6,305 bases of DNA from Marinovum sp. (lineage in GTDB: Bacteria; Pseudomonadota; Alphaproteobacteria; Rhodobacterales; Rhodobacteraceae), in NCBI GenBank assembly GCA_002711145.1, contig PAHS01000052.1:4855-11159 (forward strand), written 5' to 3'. This document shows positions 1-6,116 of this stretch, piece after piece. The notes below the pieces were generated by a model. It ran no database searches. It was given only the letters and a program-made list of their open reading frames with translations, and was not told the origin of the DNA. Made by a program: the position numbers and the translations under genes. Position 1 is the stretch's first letter. Every line of letters begins with the position of its first letter.

Positions 1-47
1 CGCTCGTACTCCCTTCTTTTACGCTGTCTTTCTTCAGACTCGTTCAT
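1..47 (-). CDS. 5' fragment of an unidentified gene running off the left edge
   Basis: Only the first 15 codons are visible. Read leftward from ATG at 47-45, they give a very charged start, MNESEERQRKRREYE, rich in Glu and Arg and with no stop before the window ends. A GAAG purine stretch lies a few bases upstream of the ATG and could serve as a weak ribosome binding site. It has the same orientation as the cyclase gene upstream, so it could be its downstream neighbour in a transcript. The charged N-terminus suggests a cytoplasmic start, possibly ahead of a membrane helix, but I do not recognise the family. The call rests only on an open frame, a plausible start and protein-like composition. 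Confidence 0.35.
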   Translation of the reverse strand, partial: MNESEERQRKRREYE

Positions 48-151
48 TATCTTCAAACTTCCATAGTGCGGACAATTTGCATTGTTAGTGCCAGGATGAA
101 TTTCCTTATAACTATGCTTTTTGTGTTAATTTATTTAATATTGAAAGTAAT

Positions 152-1693
152 TCATGTGTTAAGCATCTGTACCCAAATATAATCTTCATGCTTTTGTACG
201 CTAATAGTGTTTAAAGGTTTACATTCACCTTCATACTCTTCAGGTCTTTTCCCAACCCATTTTTTGACTTCGCCCGATTTAAAGCAAAACTCACTCTTAT
301 GATAAGGGCATAGAATTGTAGCTTTATCAGTTATTTGTCCAATATCTAATGGTAAATCCATGTGAGGGCACAGGTTTTCAATAGCATAAACCTCTCCCTC
401 GTTGATTAGCAGTATTTCTTTTTCGTTTAGTATATACTTTTTCTTTTCGCCTAAATTCAACTCCACGATAGGCAAGGTCCGAAACCATACCTTTCCCTCG
501 ATGGTCCTTTCAACTTCAGTAACGTTTAGGTCTAATGCACCAATATTTATGTCGCTTACTTCGTGCAAAGTAATCAAATTACTAGTCCCCCGAAGCTTCA
601 ACCGGAGGTAATTCCGAACGGAGATCTTGTCCTTAACCTGATCATAAACTGTTTCAGAAATTAGCAGCCGTGTACCTGCTTCTTTGTTTATGGCCTCAAT
701 TCTGCTTGCAATATTAACAGCATCTCCAATAACCGTAAGTTTTCTATCATCACCAGAGCCAACAGATCCGGAAATAACCTCTCCATAATGTACACCAACT
801 CTTATATCAAAATCTCTTCCGTACGCCTTTTTAAGATATGACTTGAATTGATCCATTTCTTTAAGCATTTCAACACTAGCACTTACAGCTCTTAAAGATT
901 GTTGCCTGGATTCTTTTAGACCAAAGATGGCCATAACTGCATCGCCAATGTAATTATTTACTTCGCCTCCATGGCGAATAATGACTTCCCGCATTATTGA
1001 AAAATATCTGTTCAGTATGAAAATTACATCATAAGCAGATAAAGACTCCGAAAAGGGTGTAAATCCCTTAATGTCACAAAAAAGTATCGTTAAATTACGT
1101 ATTGTCCCAACGGATTCTAATTTTTGTTCAGTTATTTGATTGTTTAAGTCAGCATCTCTTTTATCTAAAAGTAACCTGCGGAATGATATGTTGCCTGTTA
1201 ACTTTGTTTGACAACCCAACCTAATGTTAGAGGGAAATGAAAGTTTTTGGGCAAGTCTTTCCTCCAATTCGCCTCTTGGGTGACAATTTTCTAATCCATC
1301 TAAAATTTCAATACGACAAGTCGAGCATTTTCCTGTACCGCCACAAGCGCTCAAGTGAGATATATTATTTCTTAAAGAAGCGATCAAAATTGACTCTTCT
1401 TCGGTAATATCAATTTCTCGATTGTCAGGTTGGACCAATGCGGAAAAGATTTTTTCCTCTACTGGTAGTTTTACATTGTTATGACTGCCGTCGCAAAATG
1501 GACTGTTTGAAGTTTTCTTACATCCACACAGATAAGCTGTCTCCGTCTTAACTGCAGTGAATTTTTTGGGGCTGAAATCAGACCCCTTATGACTACCGTC
1601 GCAAAAAGGTTGATTTTTACTTTTCCCACAGCTGCACCAGTAGTAATCAGAACCTTTTTCAAGATCAATGGGAAACGGTGTATCAGTCGTCAT
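152..1693 (-). CDS. Multi-cluster iron-sulfur nucleotide cyclase (CDGSH-CDGSH-ferredoxin-cyclase-Rieske fusion)
   Basis: A 513-residue protein with no signal peptide or membrane helix, so probably cytoplasmic. Seen in order: two CDGSH motifs of form CxCx2(S/T)x3PxCDGSH, with ligands C20, C22, C31, H35 and C56, C58, C67, H71; a plant/adrenodoxin-type ferredoxin domain (about 84-175) with C117-x5-C123-x2-C126-x34-C161; a linker (about 176-198); a class III cyclase catalytic domain (about 199-378) with metal-binding D207 and D251 and transition-state residues N327 and R331; and a C-terminal Rieske domain (about 400-511) with C442-x-H444 and C462-x2-H465, closest in style to nitrite reductase small-subunit/ferredoxin-type Rieske proteins. 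Class III domains make cAMP or cGMP from ATP or GTP, usually as dimers. The position of the adenine-selecting Lys holds Asn (N247) and the partner position Thr (T320), so the substrate is uncertain. Ferredoxin-cyclase fusions are known in proteobacteria; adding CDGSH and Rieske modules is unusual. Redox or iron-sulfur control is inferred. The ATG at 1693 is supported by an AAGG element 8 bases upstream. Confidence 0.93.
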   Translation of the reverse strand: MTTDTPFPIDLEKGSDYYWCSCGKSKNQPFCDGSHKGSDFSPKKFTAVKTETAYLCGCKKTSNSPFCDGSHNNVKLPVEEKIFSALVQPDNREIDITEEESILIASLRNNISHLSACGGTGKCSTCRIEILDGLENCHPRGELEERLAQKLSFPSNIRLGCQTKLTGNISFRRLLLDKRDADLNNQITEQKLESVGTIRNLTILFCDIKGFTPFSESLSAYDVIFILNRYFSIMREVIIRHGGEVNNYIGDAVMAIFGLKESRQQSLRAVSASVEMLKEMDQFKSYLKKAYGRDFDIRVGVHYGEVISGSVGSGDDRKLTVIGDAVNIASRIEAINKEAGTRLLISETVYDQVKDKISVRNYLRLKLRGTSNLITLHEVSDINIGALDLNVTEVERTIEGKVWFRTLPIVELNLGEKKKYILNEKEILLINEGEVYAIENLCPHMDLPLDIGQITDKATILCPYHKSEFCFKSGEVKKWVGKRPEEYEGECKPLNTISVQKHEDYIWVQMLNT

Positions 1694-1734
1694 TTAATCA
1701 GCCTTATCACACTAATGATTATGATTATAATAGT
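1694..1734 (-). promoter_or_regulatory. Candidate promoter and ribosome binding site of the cyclase gene
   Basis: Within the 124-base gap after the permease gene, the minus strand carries a perfect TATAAT (1729-1724) about 30 bases before the cyclase ATG. An AAGG ribosome binding element lies 8 bases before that ATG. No good -35 box is seen at 17 bases; only weak matches occur around a 19-base spacer. This would let the cyclase be transcribed separately from the transporter operon. I see no convincing terminator between the two, so read-through is also possible. The region is AT-rich, so a chance TATAAT match is a real risk. Confidence 0.35.
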
Positions 1735-1817
1735 TCTATTCTTCGGCATAGTAAGTTTCGTAAATAATCTGGTCAGTATTTAGATAATTAGATTAAGAAA
1801 TTTAGAGAAATATTGCA

Positions 1818-4346
1818 TTACTGGGAACGCAAAAATTTAGCGGGGGTTACTTTAAGAGATTGTGTGGCAAAATATAATCCTGCCAATAGATTTACTAACA
1901 ATCCACCCATTACAACCATAATGGCGGTAGACCAAATTATTTTAAAGGGAAGTTCTAGAACAAAAGTTGTTATACTCCAAGCACCACATATTGCAAAAAA
2001 TATTGCTACAAAACCTGCTGTAGCTCCCAGTAAAGAAAAGCGAATTATATAGCTAATAATTAGGTTTTTTCGCGTAGCTCCCAAAGTCTTCAAGATGGAT
2101 GCATCGTACGATCTAGCATTTTGTCCAGCAGACGCTGATCCGAGAAGTACTAAAAAACCGGTTACCAATGTTGTGAATGCACCATAAGAACTTGCGGTGG
2201 CTATTGAGCCTAATAGTTCGCCAACACGTTCTATAACATTTCTTACCTTTATGAGCGTAATATTTGGGAATTTACGTGATAAAGCATTGAAAACTGCATC
2301 CTCAGACTCAGCTCTTGCATAAATAGTAGTAATGAAACTGTGAGGTGCAGTTTCAAGTGCAGTTGGATTCATGGCCAGAACAAAACCAATTCCTGCAGTT
2401 GAGAAATCTACGTTACGGAGACTTGTAATTTCTCCAGTAATTTTTCTTCCCATTATATTCACTGTTAAACTATCACCAATCCCAATCCCAAGTTCTTCAG
2501 CTTGTTCGGCACCGAAACTAATTTGAGTTTTTCCTGTATAATTTTTCGGCCATATCTGACCTTCGGTAAGTGTAAATCTTTCTGGTAATTCCTCGAAGTA
2601 TGTAATGCCTCTGTCGCCTCTTATAACCCAGTGATCTCCGGCGACTTCAGATGCCAGACTGTTATTTATTTTTGTGATTATGCCACGAAGCATAGGAGCT
2701 TCATCAAAAGAAGAAACGCCCTTGTAAGAATTCAAAATCTGTCGAACTTCCTCAATTTGAGACTTTTGAATGTCAATCACAAAGTAAGATGGAGCCACCT
2801 CTGGTAGATCGTTATTGATTGAAGTTCTAAGGTTGCCATCAATTTGAGCGATCGTCGCTAGCACTGCCAATCCTAGTCCTATTGCCAGTAGTGAGTTGGA
2901 TGTTCCTTCTTGTGTACCGCTCATTGCGGCAAGAGCCCAACGGGTTGATGGGTGACCTTTAATAACACGGGTTAATTTTTTAATAAAATAGATCAAGAGA
3001 CGCGCTGACAGAAATAAAGTTAATGTGGCGACGGCAAAACCAAGTGAAAACCAGCATGTAAGTTGCGGATTCTGATTAAATAGGGCGGAGGCCGCTAGAA
3101 GAGAAACTAATAGACCAAAGCTCCAAACCAAGTATTTAAAACGTGGCAATCCATCGCTTTGTAAATTCATTGCGCGAAATAGAGCAACGGCTTGTATATT
3201 TTCACACTTTGATAGCGGCCATAGCGTGAATAAGGTTGAAATAAGGGCTCCATAAACAGCCGCCTCCAATATGGGTTTAAAAGAGAAAACTATCTTAATT
3301 GGGAGTGGAATAACGATATTAAGAAGAGGTGCAAAAAGATGTGGTGTAATAGCGCCGATCAATAAACCTAAACATATTCCGATTAACGAAATTATAGCCA
3401 ATTGGATAAAGTATGTCATAAAAATTTGGGAATTTGTAGCTCCCAAACTCCTTAAGACAGCTATCGTAGATATTTTCTGATTGAGGTAGCTTTTCACTGC
3501 AGACCCGATTCCAACGCCACCTACTACTAGCCCTGCTAGACCCACCATAATGAAAAAAGCAGATAACCTAGTCACAATTTCAGATATACCTGGCGCACCA
3601 TTTCTGGAGTCTCTCCAACGCATTCCAGTCTCTTCAAATTTCATTTTTGCGATAGACCCTAGCGCTTCCAAGTTTTTACTTGGATCGATTTGCAACCTAT
3701 ATTTTGCTGTAAAAAGTGTTCCGGGTGCAAGTAATCCAGATGATTTCAGTTCCTTGGTTTTTACAATCGTTCGGGGTCCTAATCCAAAATTAGCTCCGGC
3801 GTCGTCCGGTGATGCTATAATGATATCTCTGAGAATAAAATCAGCAAGTCCAAGGCTGAAGGTGTCACCCAAAGAAATGCTTAATCTTGATGCAAGGTCG
3901 CGTTCCATTATCGCACTTTTGGGTTTGATCAACACTTCTCTAAGAGATCGACCACTTTCAAGTTGAACCTCTCCAATTAGTGGGTAACGATCGTCTATAG
4001 CTTTTATCTGAGTAAGTGCTCGTTCATTTTTCCCATCGCTTTCAATAATGGCCATCGATCTAAATTCTAGGATCTCTGACATATCTTGGGATATCGATTT
4101 CAGCCAATGAAGTTCTGTATCATTTGCCGAGCGATAAGTGAATTCTGCCTCTGCATTACCTCCTAGTAATTCAGATCCTTTCTCACCAATCGTATATTCT
4201 ATGCCACTTTTTATAGTTCCAACTGCAGTAATAGTTCCAACGCCGAGCACTAAGCAGGTGAGAAAGATACGGAATCCAGATATACCTGATCGCAATTCTC
4301 GAATTGCCATTAGTATCGAAAATCTGAAATTCCCAGTTCTGATCAC
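1818..4346 (-). CDS. ybbP: YbbP-like ABC transporter permease (FtsX/MacB fold)
   Basis: An 842-residue inner-membrane protein, the usual length for the YbbP family. Visible layout: an N-terminal helix (about 26-46); a periplasmic MacB-like domain (about 47-255); an FtsX-type block of three helices (about 260-285, 308-335, 358-378); a central hydrophobic pair (about 405-455); another helix (about 484-502) leading to a second periplasmic domain (to about 710); and a last FtsX block (about 718-740, 762-790, 805-828). The two FtsX blocks are internal duplicates: each has the cytoplasmic coupling motif, RSLGAT at 299-304 and KTLGAT at 753-758. The start is GTG at 4346, overlapping the ATPase stop by 4 bases (GTGA), with GAGATGGA just upstream as a ribosome binding site, so translation is probably coupled. 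In E. coli the YbbA-YbbP pair sits beside tesA as here. It belongs to the MacB-like type VII ABC systems, which use ATP to drive work in the periplasm rather than classic channel transport. The natural substrate is not determined by the sequence; extraction of lipids or hydrophobic compounds is the best guess. Confidence 0.93.
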   Translation of the reverse strand: MIRTGNFRFSILMAIRELRSGISGFRIFLTCLVLGVGTITAVGTIKSGIEYTIGEKGSELLGGNAEAEFTYRSANDTELHWLKSISQDMSEILEFRSMAIIESDGKNERALTQIKAIDDRYPLIGEVQLESGRSLREVLIKPKSAIMERDLASRLSISLGDTFSLGLADFILRDIIIASPDDAGANFGLGPRTIVKTKELKSSGLLAPGTLFTAKYRLQIDPSKNLEALGSIAKMKFEETGMRWRDSRNGAPGISEIVTRLSAFFIMVGLAGLVVGGVGIGSAVKSYLNQKISTIAVLRSLGATNSQIFMTYFIQLAIISLIGICLGLLIGAITPHLFAPLLNIVIPLPIKIVFSFKPILEAAVYGALISTLFTLWPLSKCENIQAVALFRAMNLQSDGLPRFKYLVWSFGLLVSLLAASALFNQNPQLTCWFSLGFAVATLTLFLSARLLIYFIKKLTRVIKGHPSTRWALAAMSGTQEGTSNSLLAIGLGLAVLATIAQIDGNLRTSINNDLPEVAPSYFVIDIQKSQIEEVRQILNSYKGVSSFDEAPMLRGIITKINNSLASEVAGDHWVIRGDRGITYFEELPERFTLTEGQIWPKNYTGKTQISFGAEQAEELGIGIGDSLTVNIMGRKITGEITSLRNVDFSTAGIGFVLAMNPTALETAPHSFITTIYARAESEDAVFNALSRKFPNITLIKVRNVIERVGELLGSIATASSYGAFTTLVTGFLVLLGSASAGQNARSYDASILKTLGATRKNLIISYIIRFSLLGATAGFVAIFFAICGAWSITTFVLELPFKIIWSTAIMVVMGGLLVNLLAGLYFATQSLKVTPAKFLRSQ

Positions 4347-5011
4347 AGAAGTTTTCCATCTCGTATTTTAATGACTCTGTCACATCTGGTTGAGAGTGCG
4401 TTGGAATGCGTGACTAGAAAAAGGGTGGTGTTATGCTCATTTTTTAGCTCAAAAAGCAAATCAATTATAGCTTTCGTATTTTCCTCATCCAAATTTCCAG
4501 TGGGCTCATCTGCCAAAAGGATCTGAGGGTTCGAAACGTATGCTCGTGCCAATGCTACACGTTGCTGCTCACCACCTGATAGTTGAGAGGGGTAATGATC
4601 AGCACGATGGGATAATCCTACTCTATCGAGTGCCACCATGGCATGTTTGATTGGATTTTTAGATGAAGAAATTTCTAGGGGAGTTGCCACGTTTTCACTG
4701 GCAGTAAGTGTTTGTATTAGGTGGAAGGATTGAAATACCACGCCAACATTACCTCTACGTAGCTTAGAAAGGTTATCCTCAGACATCCCAGTTATCACTT
4801 GACCAAAAATTTTTATTTTTCCACTTGTAGCTTGCTCCAGTCCACCAGCCAGCATCAATAAAGAAGACTTTCCTGACCCAGATGGGCCGATTAATCCAAT
4901 GCTCTCACCCTCATGAAGGTCTAGCGAAACATTTTTAATAATGTTTACATTGCCCGCGTTGCCTTTCAGCGTCAAAGATACATTTTGTAAAGAAATTACC
5001 GGTTCTCGCAT
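4343..5011 (-). CDS. ybbA: YbbA-like ABC transporter ATP-binding protein
   Basis: A 222-residue cytoplasmic ATPase of the LolD/MacB/FtsE class, of normal length for a stand-alone nucleotide-binding subunit. All catalytic elements are intact: Walker A GPSGSGKS (42-49), Q-loop Q94, signature LSGGEQQ (144-150), Walker B ILLADEP with catalytic E169 (164-170), D-loop around GNLD (172-175), and H-loop H202. It should dimerise and power the permease encoded by the next gene, whose GTG start overlaps this stop. The ATG at 5011 gives the usual family N-terminus (a short lead into an ISLQNVSLTL strand). An AGCGAG stretch about 5 bases upstream of the ATG is a modest ribosome binding site. The neighbouring divergent tesA supports assignment to YbbA rather than LolD or FtsE. 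Confidence 0.94.
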   Translation of the reverse strand: MREPVISLQNVSLTLKGNAGNVNIIKNVSLDLHEGESIGLIGPSGSGKSSLLMLAGGLEQATSGKIKIFGQVITGMSEDNLSKLRRGNVGVVFQSFHLIQTLTASENVATPLEISSSKNPIKHAMVALDRVGLSHRADHYPSQLSGGEQQRVALARAYVSNPQILLADEPTGNLDEENTKAIIDLLFELKNEHNTTLFLVTHSNALSTRCDRVIKIRDGKLL

Positions 5012-5023
5012 GAAAGCTCGCTT

Positions 5024-5698
5024 ATGATTGTAATTAATATATTAAAATATGGTCTATTTTTAGTCTTCAGCAAGACGATCATCTTACTATTTGTATTTTC
5101 GTCATTTGCAAACGCAGATAATCAAATAAAAATACTGATGCTAGGTGATAGTTTAACCCAAGGATATGGTTTGACGGAAAAAAATGGATTGGTCCCGGCA
5201 CTACAACGCTGGCTATCAATCAATAATGTAGAAGTCTTGCTTATTAACGGTGGAGTATCGGGCAATACGACCCTTGGGGGGGCCGAGCAGCTGGATTGGT
5301 TGCTGTCCCCTGATATAAATGGCGTAGTCGTTGCATTAGGTGGAAATGATTTATTGCGCGGTTTTGATCCAGAATTTACAAAAAATAATTTAGAGAAAAT
5401 ATTTAGGAATTTAAAATCTAATGGTATAACGAGTACACTTGTCGGTACTATTTCTCCCTTAAATTATGGTCCCCAATTCAAGAGAGAGTTCGATGAAATT
5501 TATCCTACTTTGGCAAAGAAATATAATCTTTATTACATAGACAGTTTTTTCTCTCCTTTAATAGATAAAAAAACAAGAAAAATTTCAGTTAATTTGCTAC
5601 AAGCTGATGGTATTCACCCAAACGAAGAAGGCATTGAGACGATTGTTAACTATATAGGCCCTGTAATTAAAAATTTTTCGCAATCACTTTCCCAGTAA
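5024..5698 (+). CDS. tesA: TesA-like SGNH/GDSL esterase (arylesterase, lysophospholipase or acyl-CoA thioesterase), exported
   Basis: A 224-residue protein. It begins with a signal peptide: Lys8 and Lys17, a hydrophobic stretch (about 18-28), and a likely cut after FANA (residue 31), so it acts in the periplasm. The SGNH hydrolase blocks are all present: block I GDSLTQGYGL (41-50) with nucleophile S43, block II with oxyanion-hole G80, block III GGND with N108, and block V DGIHPN with D195 and H198 of the catalytic triad. The family hydrolyses ester and thioester bonds of acyl chains and aryl esters; exact substrate cannot be read from sequence. The ATG at 5024 is the only ATG before the catalytic domain (next in frame is at M39, beyond the signal peptide), and GAAAG about 7 bases upstream is a weak ribosome binding site. 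It is divergent from ybbA-ybbP, the same arrangement as in E. coli, which supports a joint role in handling hydrophobic or acylated compounds. The n-region before the hydrophobic core is somewhat long and itself hydrophobic, so retention as a membrane anchor is possible. Confidence 0.93.
   Translation: MIVINILKYGLFLVFSKTIILLFVFSSFANADNQIKILMLGDSLTQGYGLTEKNGLVPALQRWLSINNVEVLLINGGVSGNTTLGGAEQLDWLLSPDINGVVVALGGNDLLRGFDPEFTKNNLEKIFRNLKSNGITSTLVGTISPLNYGPQFKREFDEIYPTLAKKYNLYYIDSFFSPLIDKKTRKISVNLLQADGIHPNEEGIETIVNYIGPVIKNFSQSLSQ
5027..5056 (-). promoter_or_regulatory. Possible ybbA-ybbP promoter inside the start of tesA
   Basis: The gap between the two divergent start codons is only 12 bases, so any promoter for ybbA must lie in the first codons of tesA. 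On the minus strand there is TAGACC (5056-5051, four of six matches to TTGACA), an 18-base very AT-rich spacer, and TACAAT (5032-5027, five of six matches to TATAAT). The expected transcript start, near 5020, would leave a leader of only about 9 bases. That is short and may leave little room for the ribosome binding site, which lowers confidence. Confidence 0.27.
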
Positions 5699-5894
5699 CT
5701 TAGTATTACAATCTAAAGGTATTTTTCAAACTACCTGAGTCATTTATTAAAAGTAACATGTAAATAAGATGCCAAGATGTCACAAAGAACATTAGCCAGA
5801 AAATGAATGCTTGAATTTGTCTGATAAACAAGACTACACACTGGTTTGATAAAGCGCGGTTTTGCTACTGCTTTCGTTTATTTTAGGAGATAAA
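5699..5894. other. Intergenic region between tesA and infA
   Basis: About 200 AT-rich bases with no supportable gene. After the tesA stop there is a 5-base hairpin (AGGTA at 5717-5721 pairing with TACCT at 5732-5736) without a following T run, so it is not a convincing terminator. A weak promoter candidate for infA is TAAACA (5825-5830), 17 bases, then GATAAA (5848-5853), each with four of six matches to consensus. TGATAAA occurs twice (5822-5828 and 5847-5853), 25 bases apart, which may be chance. The infA promoter should lie somewhere here because tesA and infA are functionally unrelated. Confidence 0.3.
5885..5889 (+). promoter_or_regulatory. Ribosome binding site fixing the infA start
   Basis: AGGAG lies 5 bases before ATG 5895, an excellent Shine-Dalgarno match. 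It decides in favour of this ATG over an in-frame TTG at 5862 that would add 11 unneeded hydrophobic residues. Confidence 0.85.
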
Positions 5895-6113
5895 ATGGCC
5901 AAAGAAGAATTACTCGAATTTCCAGGGGTTGTAAAAGAATTACTCCCTAATGCTACATTCCGAGTTGAACTTGAAAATGGTCACGAAATTATAGCGCATA
6001 CGGCAGGTAAAATGAGAAAAAATAGAATTCGTGTTCTTGCTGGTGACCGTGTTCAGGTAGAAATGACACCCTATGATTTGACTAAGGGGCGTATAAATTA
6101 TCGCCACAAGTAG
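5895..6113 (+). CDS. infA: Translation initiation factor IF-1
   Basis: A 72-residue protein, exactly the standard IF-1 length, consisting of one S1-type OB fold. It starts [11 protein letters not shown] and shows the family hallmarks: [15 protein letters not shown], then [37 protein letters not shown] and a basic YRHK end. IF-1 binds the A site of the 30S subunit with IF-2 and IF-3 during initiation. The LEFPGVV start (rather than the enterobacterial form with IEMQGTV) is typical of alphaproteobacteria. A strong AGGAG precedes it, consistent with high expression. It is followed after one codon by the maf start, and the two are probably cotranscribed. Confidence 0.98.
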   Translation: MAKEELLEFPGVVKELLPNATFRVELENGHEIIAHTAGKMRKNRIRVLAGDRVQVEMTPYDLTKGRINYRHK

Positions 6114-6116
6114 CAC

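Noticed and set aside
72..85. Inverted repeat ACAAT-TTGC-ATTGT between the cyclase stop and the left-edge gene
   Set aside because: A 5-base AT-rich stem with no T run in either direction; too weak for a terminator and likely chance in this base composition.
1813..2052. A 79-codon plus-strand open frame at the 3' end of the permease gene
   Set aside because: Antisense to conserved FtsX transmembrane helices; no family resemblance.
3550..3966. A 138-codon open frame on the plus strand
   Set aside because: Lies antisense within the well-supported permease gene, has no recognisable domain or ribosome binding site, and has the composition expected of a shadow frame.
5717..5736. Hairpin AGGTA/TACCT after tesA as a terminator
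   Set aside because: Short stem, 10-base loop and no T tract following.
5862..5894. A longer infA form starting at TTG 5862
   Set aside because: Adds residues absent from the IF-1 family, while ATG 5895 has a strong AGGAG and gives the standard 72-residue length.
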